NCBI RefSeq assembly: GCF_016239305.1
Contig: NZ_JAEHOQ010000006.1
Coordinates: forward strand, 62,001-126,000
Length of the DNA: 64,000 bases
Reading direction: 5' to 3'
From: Proteus vulgaris
GTDB taxonomy: Bacteria; Pseudomonadota; Gammaproteobacteria; Enterobacterales; Enterobacteriaceae
The stretch's first letter is position 1. Each line of letters begins with the position of its first letter. The position numbers were made by a program, and so were the translations under genes. Of this stretch, positions 27,799-37,647 are shown piece after piece. The notes under the pieces are model-generated. The model was given only the letters and a program-made list of their open reading frames with translations, was not told the origin of the DNA and did not search any database.

Positions 27799-29109
27799 AT
27801 GAAATTCCCTGGCAAACGAAAATCCAAACACTATTTTCCCGTTAGTTTACGAGATCCTTTATTACAACCCATCATCAATATGACGGAGAGCGAATCTTCT
27901 CGCGCCTATATTGTCGGCATTGACCAAACATTGGTGGATATCGAAGCGAAAGTTGATGAGGCATTTATTACCCGTTATAACTTGAGTCAGGGACACTCTC
28001 TAGTTATTGAAGATGATGTCGCAGAAGCGCTTTATCGTGAATTAACAGATAATAACTTAATCACTCACGAATTTGCGGGTGGTACCATTGGTAATACGCT
28101 ACATAACTACTCTGTATTAGCTGATGACCGTTCTGTGTTATTAGGTACTATGTGTAATAACATTCAGATTGGTAGCTATGCTTATCGCTATTTATGTAAC
28201 ACGTCTAGCCGTACTGATTTGAATTACCTTCAAGGTGTCGATGGTGCTATTGGGCGCTGTTTTACGCTGATCACAGAAAATGGTGAACGTACTTTTGCAA
28301 TTAGCCCTGGTCAAATGAACCAACTTCAGCCTGAGAGTATTCCTGAAGAGGTTATTGCAGAAGCCTCTGCATTGGTTTTAACAGCTTACTTAGTGCGTTG
28401 TAAACCTGGTGAGCCAATGCCTTTGGCTACCATGAAAGCGATTGAATATGCGAAGAAATATGACGTACCTGTAGTGCTTACATTAGGTACTAAATACGTT
28501 ATTGCGGATGATCCACAATGGTGGCGTGATTTCCTAAAAGAGCATGTGTCTGTTGTGGCAATGAATGAAGATGAAGCGTTTGAGTTAACAGGGCATTCTG
28601 ATCCTCTTCTTGCCTCTGATATGGCGTTGGAATGGGTTGACTTAGTTCTTTGCACCGCAGGTCCTGCAGGGCTTTATATGGGCGGTTATACGGAACAAAG
28701 CTTTAAACGTCAAACAACGCATCCTTTATTACCTGGTGCAATTGCTGAATTTAACCGTTATGAATTTAGTCGTGCAATGCGCTACAAAGATTGTGAAGAG
28801 CCTGAAAAAGTTTATTCCCATATTGAGCCTTATATGGGAGGGCCTGAGAAAATAATGAATACAAATGGTGCGGGTGATGCAGCATTATCGGCATTACTAC
28901 ATGATATTACAGCGAATAGTTATCATCGAATAAATGTACCGAATTCGAGTAAGCACCCTCGAGCTTATTTAACCTATTCATCATTAGCACAAGTGTGTAA
29001 ATACGCTAATCGAGTGAGTTATCAAGTATTAAGTCAGCATTCACCTCGTTTAACGCGTGGTTTACCTGAAAAAGAAGACAGCTTAGAAGAAGCCTATTGG
29101 GAACGTTAA
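27799..29109 (+). CDS. gsk: Inosine-guanosine kinase
   Basis: The 436-residue PfkB-family kinase phosphorylates inosine and guanosine in purine salvage. The ATG at 27799 gives MKFPGKRKSKHYFPV, the same opening as E. coli Gsk (434 aa); the frame extends upstream to 27754, but that adds residues foreign to the family. The PfkB active-site motif is NTNGAGDAALSALL near residue 355. A bidirectional terminator separates it from the convergent ybaL, as in E. coli. Confidence 0.95.
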   Translation: MKFPGKRKSKHYFPVSLRDPLLQPIINMTESESSRAYIVGIDQTLVDIEAKVDEAFITRYNLSQGHSLVIEDDVAEALYRELTDNNLITHEFAGGTIGNTLHNYSVLADDRSVLLGTMCNNIQIGSYAYRYLCNTSSRTDLNYLQGVDGAIGRCFTLITENGERTFAISPGQMNQLQPESIPEEVIAEASALVLTAYLVRCKPGEPMPLATMKAIEYAKKYDVPVVLTLGTKYVIADDPQWWRDFLKEHVSVVAMNEDEAFELTGHSDPLLASDMALEWVDLVLCTAGPAGLYMGGYTEQSFKRQTTHPLLPGAIAEFNRYEFSRAMRYKDCEEPEKVYSHIEPYMGGPEKIMNTNGAGDAALSALLHDITANSYHRINVPNSSKHPRAYLTYSSLAQVCKYANRVSYQVLSQHSPRLTRGLPEKEDSLEEAYWER

Positions 29110-29150
29110 GTTTATATTGTTTCTAAGTCTTGTTTTATCTGTGTGAAATA

Positions 29151-29186
29151 AAAAAACCTATCAAAATTTATTGATAGGTTTTTTAT
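29151..29186. terminator. Bidirectional terminator between gsk and ybaL
   Basis: AACCTATCAA and TTGATAGGTT form a perfect 10-bp stem flanked by an A-run and a T-run. Confidence 0.85.
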
Positions 29187-29226
29187 TGACTTAAATTTAT
29201 AGCGTTAACAGGCTATCTATATTTGA

Positions 29227-30990
29227 TTATTGTGCTGCACTAGGGGCAATAATTTGCTGACCATTTTCAGGTGTATCATCAATTGCACAACCAAATTCTA
29301 CTTCCTTCACTAACATATCAGCCATTGCAGACGCTGTTTGATCTTCATCGATAATGACGTGATTTGCACCTTTTTCAAGGATAAAAGATGCTTCTTCATC
29401 GTAGTTAGCACGAACAATAATATCGTCGAAATGAGCACGAACAATGATATTTAAATTAGGATTCATACTTCTTGCTGTTTCAGCAATATCAGCAGCTTCA
29501 TAACCATTAGGGATAGTCAGTAATAAAGATTTAGCGCAATCAATACGGGCTAAAGCAAGTGATTCTTTTGTTGATGCATTGCCCAGTACTGTGTTTAAGC
29601 TTTTCTCTTTTAATTCCGCAAATTTATTACGGCTATTTTCGATAATAACCAATGGAATAGATTGAGCTAATAATTTTTCAGAAAGCATGCTTCCTGCGCG
29701 TCCATACCCAACGATAATGGCGTGACCACAGATATCAACAGGAACTGGCATCTCTTCTTCCAGCTCTTCTTGTTGTAGTTGTTCCATTTCTTCTTTTGTC
29801 TCTGTTTTTGCCAGATAACGGTCTAATAAAGAGAACAATACTGGGTTTAGCATAATAGAAACTAAAGCGCCGGCTAAAACGAGATTACGTGCATCTGGCT
29901 CTAAAACGTTCAGAGCAACACCAAGGCCTGCAAGAATAAAGGCAAATTCACCAATTTGAGCAAGACTAGCAGAAATAGTTAATGCTGTTCGTCTGGAATG
30001 ACCAAACATTCGTACAAGCACCAGTGCAGCTGCGGATTTACCAATAATAATGATAGCCAGTGTTGCTAAGATGCCGAGTGGGTGTTCAATCAAGACCATT
30101 GGATCAAACAGCATACCTACAGACACAAAGAACAGTACAGCAAAGGCATCACGCAATGGCAGAGTATCTTGAGCTGCTCTGTGGCTTAAATCAGACTCAT
30201 TGAGTACCATACCAGCAAAGAATGCACCTAATGCGAAAGAAGCATCAAATAAGGTCACAGCGGCATAAGCGATACCTAAAGCTAGTGCTAATACACATAA
30301 CGTAAAGAGTTCGCGAGAGCCAGTTGCTGCGGTTTTAGCTAAAATCCAAGGGATAAGCTTACGGCCGACAACCATCATGATTAAGATAAAGGCAACGACT
30401 TTACCGATAGTGATCCCTAAATTAATCATCAGTTGAGAAATACTGGTTTGGTCACTACTTTCCAGCATATTGGCGGCAGCAGGCAGTAGCACAAGGGCTA
30501 ATACCATTGCTAAGTCTTCAACTATCAACCAACCAATAGCAATTTGGCCTCGTTGGCTATCAATCAGGCCTCTTTCTTCAAGTGCTCGTAAAAGAACAAC
30601 GGTACTTGCTGTTGATAGACACAAACCGAATACAATACCACTAAATAAACCCCAGCCAAAAAATGCTGATAATCCCAATCCTAATAGTGTTGCGACTGCA
30701 ATTTGCGCAATAGCACCCGGAATAGCGATGGCTTTTACCGCCATAAGGTCTTTTAAAGAAAAATGTAAACCTACGCCAAACATTAGCAGAATGACGCCGA
30801 TTTCAGCAAGTTCAGGGGCGAGAGAGGTATCAGCGACAAAGCCAGGGGTAAATGGGCCAGCGAGTACACCCGCAGCAAGATATCCTACTAAAGGTGAGAT
30901 TTTTAGCCGTTGAGCGATCATGCCTAAAATGTAAGCAAGTGCTAACCCACCAACAATGGTGGTAATGAGGGGTGTTGAATGCGGCATCAA
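29227..30990 (-). CDS. ybaL: YbaL-type CPA2 cation:proton antiporter
   Basis: The 587-residue protein has an N-terminal antiporter domain of about 12-13 membrane helices (about 1-380) and a C-terminal RCK/TrkA-N domain opening with HAIIVGYGRAGSMLSEKL, an NAD-binding Rossmann motif. It is of the Kef type, thought to exchange K+ or Na+ for protons under nucleotide control; the E. coli YbaL substrate is not firmly known. It is slightly longer than E. coli YbaL (558 as recalled). It lies between gsk and fsr as in E. coli. Confidence 0.92.
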   Translation of the reverse strand: MMPHSTPLITTIVGGLALAYILGMIAQRLKISPLVGYLAAGVLAGPFTPGFVADTSLAPELAEIGVILLMFGVGLHFSLKDLMAVKAIAIPGAIAQIAVATLLGLGLSAFFGWGLFSGIVFGLCLSTASTVVLLRALEERGLIDSQRGQIAIGWLIVEDLAMVLALVLLPAAANMLESSDQTSISQLMINLGITIGKVVAFILIMMVVGRKLIPWILAKTAATGSRELFTLCVLALALGIAYAAVTLFDASFALGAFFAGMVLNESDLSHRAAQDTLPLRDAFAVLFFVSVGMLFDPMVLIEHPLGILATLAIIIIGKSAAALVLVRMFGHSRRTALTISASLAQIGEFAFILAGLGVALNVLEPDARNLVLAGALVSIMLNPVLFSLLDRYLAKTETKEEMEQLQQEELEEEMPVPVDICGHAIIVGYGRAGSMLSEKLLAQSIPLVIIENSRNKFAELKEKSLNTVLGNASTKESLALARIDCAKSLLLTIPNGYEAADIAETARSMNPNLNIIVRAHFDDIIVRANYDEEASFILEKGANHVIIDEDQTASAMADMLVKEVEFGCAIDDTPENGQQIIAPSAAQ

Positions 30991-31225
30991 TTCTCCTTCT
31001 TTTTATAAAACTACATGTATCGGGGGGCGAGTAATATAGCAGGCTGATAGTTTAACGTATTTATGCAATAAATTCGCTAAAAATTATCGATTATTTATAA
31101 AAATAGCAAGTTGATTGAGTTTTATGACGCAAATGCATTTTTTTATGTTATTTTAATAAGTCTCATCTTTTAAGGTGAGAGTTACCCTGTTACCGGTTCA
31201 TTTTGATAACAGGAATAATTACAGC

Positions 31226-32464
31226 TTATTCAGTTTTATCTACCCCAATATTAGGAAGAAAAATGGTGAAAATACCTAACAGTGGGAGATAAGCGCAAAT
31301 ATGATAGACATATTCAATACTTTTCTGATCTGCTATATATCCTAAGACAGCAGCACCAATCCCCCCCATCCCAAAAGCAAGTCCGAAGAAAAGCCCTGAA
31401 ACCATGCCTGTTTTACCCGGAATTAACTCTTGAGCATAAACTAAGATAGCAGAAAATGCTGAAGCTAAAATCACCCCAATGAATACAGTGAGTACGCCAG
31501 TCCAGTACAAGCTGGCATAAGGGAGTATCAGTGTAAAAGGCGCAACACCTAGAATAGAACCCCAAATAACATATTTTCTACCAATTTTATCGCCTACGGG
31601 GCCACCAATCATGGTGCCAGCTGCGACAGCAAAGAGAAAAACAAATAGGTGAATTTGTGCATTTTGTACTGAAACGCCAAATTTATGTATTAAATAAAAA
31701 GTATAGTAGCTACTGATGCTTGCAAGATAAAAATACTTAGAAAAAATCAGAATAAGTAAAATAGCTAAAGATCCAAAAAGGGCTTTACGTGGCAATATTG
31801 CTTTATTGTTTAGTATTTTAGGTTGTTTTTTCTGAGCTTCTTGTTGAATTTTATACCAACGACTAACTTGTAGTAACACGACAATAGCTAGCAACGCAGC
31901 AAGGGAGAACCAACCGACATTTCCTTTGCCATAAGGCGCAATCAGCAAGGCTGCCAAAAGAGGGCCTAATGAGCTACCAAGATTTCCGCCTACTTGGAAG
32001 AGTGATTGTGCAAGTCCGTGCCTTCCACCTGATGCCATTCTAGCAACACGAGATGATTCTGGATGGAAAACAGATGAGCCAGTACCCACTAACCCTGCAG
32101 CAAGTAATAACATTGGGAATGTGTCAGCAAAAGCGAGGAGAATAAGCCCTGTTAGAGTAAAACCCATACCAACAGGTAATGAGTAAGGCTTAGGATATTT
32201 ATCAGTATAAAGGCCAATAAAAGGTTGTAATAAGGATGCTGTAATTTGATACGTCAACGTTATCATCCCTATTTGTACAAAACTGAGAGAAAATTCAGAT
32301 TGCAACATAGGGTAAATAGCTAATATCAACGATTGGATCATATCATTGAGAAGATGTGAAAAACTGATAGCAGTTAAAATACTAAAAACCGTATTACGCT
32401 TATTGGCTTTTCGTTGTAAAACGTCATTTTCCTCTATGGGAAGCGCTGGGTCGGCATTGCTCAT
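31226..32464 (-). CDS. fsr: Fosmidomycin efflux MFS transporter Fsr
   Basis: The 412-residue inner-membrane protein has 12 predicted helices and matches Fsr in order and length (E. coli about 406). FQVGGNLGSSLGPLLAA in the fifth helix and GDKIGRKYVIWGS between helices 8 and 9 are typical. In E. coli Fsr exports fosmidomycin; natural substrates are unknown. It sits between ybaL and divergent ushA, as in E. coli. A weak hairpin (CCTGTTA/TAACAGG, 31186-31213) lies just after the stop. Confidence 0.92.
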   Translation of the reverse strand: MSNADPALPIEENDVLQRKANKRNTVFSILTAISFSHLLNDMIQSLILAIYPMLQSEFSLSFVQIGMITLTYQITASLLQPFIGLYTDKYPKPYSLPVGMGFTLTGLILLAFADTFPMLLLAAGLVGTGSSVFHPESSRVARMASGGRHGLAQSLFQVGGNLGSSLGPLLAALLIAPYGKGNVGWFSLAALLAIVVLLQVSRWYKIQQEAQKKQPKILNNKAILPRKALFGSLAILLILIFSKYFYLASISSYYTFYLIHKFGVSVQNAQIHLFVFLFAVAAGTMIGGPVGDKIGRKYVIWGSILGVAPFTLILPYASLYWTGVLTVFIGVILASAFSAILVYAQELIPGKTGMVSGLFFGLAFGMGGIGAAVLGYIADQKSIEYVYHICAYLPLLGIFTIFLPNIGVDKTE

Positions 32465-32725
32465 TTTAATTCCCTGTCATATTGTATTGTTAACAAATTG
32501 TTTCTATTTTTATTAGTCTAGTTTACATCTATTTGGAGTTGAGTGCTTTTGTGAGAAATAGAGTTTGATTCATGTCTCAAAAAAACTATTGGATCAATGA
32601 AATAATAAAAAAATTATATAACCTACGTCATAAAATACAGCAAAAGTATTTAACTTCTGTCTTTTTTTTCTACAGTAAATGCATGGCAGAACCTTCTCAA
32701 TAAATAATATACATGGGGATATACC

Positions 32726-34390
32726 ATGAGCTTATCTTTTAAATTATCGGCATGCGCTTTGACCGTTTCTTTAGCTATGGCGCCTGCGTTGTCTCAGGCA
32801 TGGGAAAAGGATAAAACGTACGAAATTACTATTTTGCACACCAACGATCATCATGGCCATTTTTGGCATAACGATCGTGGTGAATACGGTTTAGCTGCTC
32901 AAAAAACTGTTGTTGATAATATCCGTGATGAAGTTGCTAAAAAAGGTGGTAGCGTATTGCTGTTATCAGGCGGTGATATCAATACTGGTGTTCCAGAATC
33001 TGACTTACAAGATGCAGAGCCTGATTTTAAAGGTATGAATCTTGTGGGGTACGATGCAATGGCACTGGGCAACCATGAATTCGATAATCCATTAGATGTT
33101 TTACGTCAACAAGAAAAATGGGCAACATTCCCATTTTTATCTGCAAATATTTATCAAAAAAGCACGGGTGAGCGTTTATTCAAGCCTTACACCATTTTTG
33201 ATAAGCAAGGTGTTAAGATTGCAGTTTTGGGCTTAACGACTGATGATACTGTACGTATCGGTAACCCAGCAAACTTCCCTGATACTGAATTCCGTAAGCC
33301 TTCTGATGAAGCTAAAAAAGTTGTAGAAGAACTGCGTACAACAGAAAAACCAGACATTATTATCGCAGCAACCCATATGGGTCACTATGATGATGGTAAT
33401 CATGGTTCTAACGCACCAGGCGATGTAGAAATGGCGCGTGCTTTACCAAAAGGCTACCTTGATATGATTGTGGGTGGTCACTCACAAGATCCTGTCTGTA
33501 TGTCTCAAGAGAACAAAAACTACAAACAAGCTGATTATGTACCAGGAACACCTTGTGCACCTGATAATCAAAATGGCACATGGATTGTTCAGGCTCATGA
33601 ATGGGGCAAATATGTTGGTCGTGCAGATTTCGAATTCCGTAATGGTGAATTCACATTAAAGCATTATCAACTTATCCCAATCAACTTAAATCAAAAAGTG
33701 AAGAAAGACGATGGTACTACTGAACTTGTCTACTACACAGAAGAAATTCCTCATAACCCAGATATGATGAAGTTGTTAACTCCTTACCAAGAAAAAGGTG
33801 GCGAGCAACTGAATGTTAAAGTAGGTGAGGTTGTTGGTAAATTAGAAGGTGATCGTAGTAAAGTTCGCTTTATTCAAACCAATATGGCGCGTTTATTACT
33901 ATCAGCTCAAGCTGAACGTGCTAATGCAGACTTTGCCATTATGAGTGGTGGTGGTGTTCGTGATTCTATTGAATCTGGTGATATCACTTACAAAGATGTA
34001 TTGAAAGTTCAACCATTTGCTAATGAACTGGTTTATGTTGATTTTAAAGGTGAAGAAGTAGAGCCTTATCTGTCAGCAGTTGCTTGCATGAAAGTAGATT
34101 CTGGTGCTTACGCACAATTCTACAATGTTAGCTTAACAGTCGATGCTGACTGTAAAGTCAGCGATGTTAAAATTGCAGGTAAACCATTAGATAAAACCAA
34201 ATCTTATCGTATGGCGACATTAAACTTTAACGGTATTGGTGGTGATGGATATCCTAAGATTGATTCACACCCTGGTTATGTCAATACTGGTTTTGTTGAT
34301 GCTGAAGTGCTAAAAGGCTATATCGAAGCACACTCTCCATTGAAAGCAGCTGATTTCGAACCTAAAGGCGAAATTGTTTACAAAAAATAA
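32726..34390 (+). CDS. ushA: Periplasmic 5'-nucleotidase/UDP-sugar hydrolase UshA
   Basis: The 554-residue protein carries a signal peptide (about 1-25, cleaved after LSQA). The metallophosphatase motifs ILHTNDHHGHFW, GNHEFDN and THMGH form the two-metal site, and the C-terminal domain (from about 360) has SGGGVRDSIESG and NFNGIGGDGYP for nucleotide binding. UshA hydrolyses extracellular nucleotides and UDP-sugars so that nucleosides and phosphate can be taken up. Length matches E. coli (550). It is a single gene ended by a very strong hairpin. Confidence 0.96.
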   Translation: MSLSFKLSACALTVSLAMAPALSQAWEKDKTYEITILHTNDHHGHFWHNDRGEYGLAAQKTVVDNIRDEVAKKGGSVLLLSGGDINTGVPESDLQDAEPDFKGMNLVGYDAMALGNHEFDNPLDVLRQQEKWATFPFLSANIYQKSTGERLFKPYTIFDKQGVKIAVLGLTTDDTVRIGNPANFPDTEFRKPSDEAKKVVEELRTTEKPDIIIAATHMGHYDDGNHGSNAPGDVEMARALPKGYLDMIVGGHSQDPVCMSQENKNYKQADYVPGTPCAPDNQNGTWIVQAHEWGKYVGRADFEFRNGEFTLKHYQLIPINLNQKVKKDDGTTELVYYTEEIPHNPDMMKLLTPYQEKGGEQLNVKVGEVVGKLEGDRSKVRFIQTNMARLLLSAQAERANADFAIMSGGGVRDSIESGDITYKDVLKVQPFANELVYVDFKGEEVEPYLSAVACMKVDSGAYAQFYNVSLTVDADCKVSDVKIAGKPLDKTKSYRMATLNFNGIGGDGYPKIDSHPGYVNTGFVDAEVLKGYIEAHSPLKAADFEPKGEIVYKK

Positions 34391-34412
34391 GTCTATCAAT
34401 AACGCAATATAG

Positions 34413-34447
34413 ACAAAAGGCGACATTAATGTCGCCTTTTGTTTTTG
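34413..34447. terminator. ushA terminator
   Basis: ACAAAAGGCGACAT and ATGTCGCCTTTTGT form a 14-bp perfect stem around TA, followed by TTTTT. Confidence 0.9.
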
Positions 34448-34508
34448 GTTAAAACCACGTTAATTTCTTATTTTGAGGATGTGCCTTAAAATAAAAAATC
34501 ATTAATGA

Positions 34509-34988
34509 TTATGACTCTTTACGAATAAGTGCAAATTGAGCACCTAATACAGTACCTAAATCTCTTGCTGATAATTCAATATCTAAGCCACGTTTACCAC
34601 CAGAAACAAAAATAGTATTAAATTCCAGTGCTTGCTCATCAATCACGGTGGGTAGCCGTTTTTTCTGGCCTAATGGGCTGATCCCACCAACTAAATAACC
34701 AGTCACTTTTTGTGCAATTTGTGGATCTGCCATGTCTGCTTTTTTTGCTTTAAAACACTTAGCGACAAGCTTTAAATCTAACTGACCAGAAACGGGAGTG
34801 ACTGCGACAGCAAGATTTTTAGCATCGCCATTTAAAGAAACTAACAGTGTTTTAAAGACTTGGCGATTATTCAAACCCAGTTTTTCAACGGCTTCATCAC
34901 CAAAATTATGAACATTCGCATCATGTTCATAAGGATGGAGGATAAATTTAATTTTCTGTTTTTCCAGTAAATTTACAGCGGGAGTCAT
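34509..34988 (-). CDS. ybaK: Cys-tRNA(Pro) deacylase YbaK
   Basis: The 159-residue protein hydrolyses Cys-tRNA(Pro) formed by mistakes of prolyl-tRNA synthetase, guarding translation fidelity. [10 protein letters not shown], the catalytic Lys in [10 protein letters not shown] and [14 protein letters not shown] are family signatures. Length equals E. coli YbaK. It is followed 21 bp upstream on the same strand by the TraB-like gene, so the two may share a transcript. Order ushA-ybaK-ybaP is the same as in E. coli. Confidence 0.94.
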   Translation of the reverse strand: MTPAVNLLEKQKIKFILHPYEHDANVHNFGDEAVEKLGLNNRQVFKTLLVSLNGDAKNLAVAVTPVSGQLDLKLVAKCFKAKKADMADPQIAQKVTGYLVGGISPLGQKKRLPTVIDEQALEFNTIFVSGGKRGLDIELSARDLGTVLGAQFALIRKES

Positions 34989-35009
34989 AGTTATTCCTAC
35001 TACAATGTT

Positions 35010-35819
35010 TTATGCTTGACGTGTTAATAAATCAATTAAATTCTCTTCACCAAATAAATGAAGAGCACCTACAGTGACCACATAACGGCCAGCCGGTAAT
35101 TTTGATAATCGATTAGCCCATTTTTGGTTACGGCTTTCCATTAAAATATCAAATACTGCTTTGCTAAAGGTATTTGGTAAAGGGGGCTGTTTTTCTCGAC
35201 TATTATAATTTAACCACCAATTAATCATGATTTGCAATGTACGTGCATTATCGTGCCAATTTTTTAGTGTATCTTCGAGTAATTGCTGACCATCGTGAGG
35301 GAAATTCAATAATAATGCGACCTGATCTTCAATACCTTCTAGCTCTATAATGTTTTTCTTGTACTCATTAGCATATTGAATGACTTGATAATCAATACCA
35401 TGTTGAGGTTGTAAACCTAGCCGCATTGCTTGGGTCGATTGCAAAATCAAGGCAATTTGCCAAAGAGGTTTATTTTCAATTTGATAAAGAGAAAGGGAGA
35501 GCGCTTCACAATGCTCAGTAATTTGAGAAAAAAGAGAGCTATTTAAACGCGTTTCTAGTGACTCTCTAAAAAGAGACGCTTGATCAAAAGGTTGTACATC
35601 AGTTGAAATGTCAGCTTCAACAATAATAGCATCTGCATTTTTTATTTCGTTGATAAGTACATTGGATAGCGGTGTCATTGTTGGAACACCCATATGGATA
35701 CTACCTACAAGGTGCAAAGAGACATCATTAGGTAGCATAATATCAACAGCAGGATAAGGGTAATAGGTCGTATTTTTTATCCCAACCCAGTGTTTGATTT
35801 TTTGAAAAATACCCGTCAT
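35010..35819 (-). CDS. ybaP: YbaP-like TraB/GumN family protein
   Basis: The 269-residue protein has the two TraB/GumN hallmarks: GSIHMG near the start (His42) and GALHLFGEENLI near the end, plus the conserved acidic ELEGIEDQ. TraB-fold proteins resemble metalloproteases of the Tiki type, but no activity is proved for YbaP. Unlike many family members it starts without a hydrophobic signal segment, so cytoplasmic location is likely unless the true start is different. Its place beside ybaK is as in E. coli. Confidence 0.85.
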   Translation of the reverse strand: MTGIFQKIKHWVGIKNTTYYPYPAVDIMLPNDVSLHLVGSIHMGVPTMTPLSNVLINEIKNADAIIVEADISTDVQPFDQASLFRESLETRLNSSLFSQITEHCEALSLSLYQIENKPLWQIALILQSTQAMRLGLQPQHGIDYQVIQYANEYKKNIIELEGIEDQVALLLNFPHDGQQLLEDTLKNWHDNARTLQIMINWWLNYNSREKQPPLPNTFSKAVFDILMESRNQKWANRLSKLPAGRYVVTVGALHLFGEENLIDLLTRQA

Positions 35820-35881
35820 TGATATGTTCCTTTGAGTATAAAATCACAAGGTTTTAGCATAACGGATTTGCAATGGAATGA

Positions 35882-35922
35882 AACAACGAAAGCCAAGCTT
35901 TACTTAGCTTTCGTTGTTTTTA
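35882..35922. terminator. Terminator of the trimeric autotransporter gene
   Basis: AACAACGAAAGC and GCTTTCGTTGTT form a 12-bp perfect stem around a 13-nt loop; A/T runs flank it. It lies 8 bp past the autotransporter stop codon. Confidence 0.8.
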
Positions 35923-35929
35923 TGTTATT

Positions 35930-37336
35930 TTACCAGCTTATCCCGACACCGCCAGCAGAGACCCAATTTGATTCATTCCATGCAGTAGAGGCTCTTATTT
36001 TAATATTTTCATTAATACGATATTGCATACCCCAAGCAAGAGCAGAGGCATTACGATAATTACCTATGCCGATAGCGGTACTAAATGTAGCAGAATCGGT
36101 AAAAGGCAAATTACTCATTGCGGCTACAGAAGCAATACCTTGATTGGCGCGTTTTTCAACTTTATAAAAGCGATTTTGAGTATCAGATTTAAAATGTTCA
36201 AAATTATTTTTTAGTGTTTTAACTTCGTTTCTTGAGATTGATTGTTCCGTATAAAGAGTAGAAAAGTGGTTTTTTAATGAAATGTTGTTTCCATCAATAT
36301 TTAGATTGTCGATATAGTTATCTTTAATATTATCAATACCTTCTTTATTCATATCAATACCTTTTTTATTGGTGTTAATATTTTCTTTATTTGTATCAAT
36401 ATCTATTCTATTGGTATTAATATCTTCTTTATTTGCATCAATATTTTTTCTATTAGTATCAATATCTTCTTTATTCGAATCAATATCTTTTCTATTAGTA
36501 TCAATATCTTCTTTATTCGCATCAATATCTTTTCTATTAGTATCAATATCTTCTTTATTCGTATCGATATCTTTTTTATTGGTATCAATGTCTTTTTTAT
36601 TAGCACCAATATTGTCTTCATTCGCTAATATTTTTTCTAGATTCATTGCGTGACCAGATTGATTAGCATTAGTCATCATTTTATTAAACTTAATTTGATT
36701 ATTAAACTTACTCAGTTCAATATTATTTTTTTTGATTAGCGTAATGATTTTTTTATTGAATTCGTTTTCAATTGAAAATAAATTCCCTTGATTTATTACG
36801 TTGTTTTTTTCTCTATCAACAATATCATTGTATTGTTCAATTGTTAGGTCAGGTAATGCCGTTCGCCCAATCTGTATATCATCATCTGTATGTTCAGCTA
36901 GAAAGTGAAGAACGGCTTTTTTATTAAATGAAATATGTGAACTATCGTTTAATTCGGATGCATTATCTTTTATTTCATTATAAAAAAAAGAAGCGATTTT
37001 TGATCTTATCTCTGTATCTTTTGGTGAAATAATTAAACTATTTTTTATTTTAATATTCTCTTTTGTAATATTTTCTCCGGACGTCGTCTTTATATCCCCC
37101 ATGTATTTATTGAGATTTTCTATTATCTCATCAGTTAGTAATATTTTATTTTTTTCTAACTTTACATAATAATTACTTATTTTTTGATCAAAAGATGAGG
37201 GAGCTGTGATGATTGTATCTTGTTCAATGGCAATGAATGGAGTTTCATCTGGTGTTGTATAAAACGTTTCATTTGAAAATACATGAGAAGAATAAATTAA
37301 TGGTAAAGTGATAATAATAATTTTATTTATGTTCAT
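35930..37336 (-). CDS. YadA-like trimeric autotransporter adhesin with Asn-layer stalk
   Basis: The 468-residue protein has a signal peptide (about 1-21), a passenger of no recognised head type (about 22-235), a heptad stalk (243-333) and a YadA-type anchor at the end (from about 390: RFYKVEKRANQGIASVAAM through GMQYRINENIKIRAS to a final GISW). The anchor forms a 12-strand trimeric beta-barrel in the outer membrane that exports the passenger. The stalk has 13 heptads with Ile at a and Asn at d (I243/N246 to I327/N330), a known stalk type in this family. It is short for an adhesin. P. mirabilis has such adhesins, AipA and TaaP; I cannot say whether this is one. Codon use is very AT-rich. Confidence 0.88.
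   Translation of the reverse strand: MNINKIIIITLPLIYSSHVFSNETFYTTPDETPFIAIEQDTIITAPSSFDQKISNYYVKLEKNKILLTDEIIENLNKYMGDIKTTSGENITKENIKIKNSLIISPKDTEIRSKIASFFYNEIKDNASELNDSSHISFNKKAVLHFLAEHTDDDIQIGRTALPDLTIEQYNDIVDREKNNVINQGNLFSIENEFNKKIITLIKKNNIELSKFNNQIKFNKMMTNANQSGHAMNLEKILANEDNIGANKKDIDTNKKDIDTNKEDIDTNRKDIDANKEDIDTNRKDIDSNKEDIDTNRKNIDANKEDINTNRIDIDTNKENINTNKKGIDMNKEGIDNIKDNYIDNLNIDGNNISLKNHFSTLYTEQSISRNEVKTLKNNFEHFKSDTQNRFYKVEKRANQGIASVAAMSNLPFTDSATFSTAIGIGNYRNASALAWGMQYRINENIKIRASTAWNESNWVSAGGVGISW
36338..36610 (-). repeat. 21/42-bp coding repeats of the adhesin stalk
   Basis: Thirteen 21-bp units encode the I-x-x-N heptads. Neighbouring units are grouped in nearly identical 42-bp pairs in the middle (about 36420-36560, alternating TTCTTTATTCG and TTTTCTATTAG units), a sign of recent tandem duplication and a likely site of length variation. 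Confidence 0.85.
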
Positions 37337-37569
37337 ATTTAAATCCTTTTAAAATATCATTTTGGTATCAGATTTATTATTTTATTTAAATAATATTTTC
37401 CTACAATAATAAATAGGGCTTAAATAATATTTTGTTCTTTTTTTAAAATTATAATTTAAGTTTATTATGCCATTAAAATTTAATGAAAAACTTATAATAT
37501 ATTGCTATCCTAGCGTTAAGAGGGCGGAGTAATGACTCTCTTGTATAATGAGAAATTCCTCTTTGACTG

Positions 37570-37595
37570 GCCGATAGAAATATCGGCTTTTTTTT
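37570..37595 (+). terminator. Orphan plus-strand terminator (possible small RNA end)
   Basis: GCCGATA and TATCGGC pair around GAAA, followed by eight Ts. Both flanking genes are on the minus strand, so no known gene uses it. Confidence 0.65.
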
Positions 37596-37647
37596 AACCT
37601 TTTGATAATATTACTAATGATTAATAGAAAACAAAAAATAAGATAAT

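Noticed and set aside
36338-36610. Regular direct repeats resembling a CRISPR array
   Set aside because: The units are 21 and 42 bp without unique spacers and are in frame inside the adhesin gene, where they encode coiled-coil heptads.
36369-36653. Plus-strand repetitive ORF opposite the adhesin stalk
   Set aside because: It is the mirror of the heptad repeat in the other strand, without a ribosome site; the minus-strand gene has a signal peptide and anchor.
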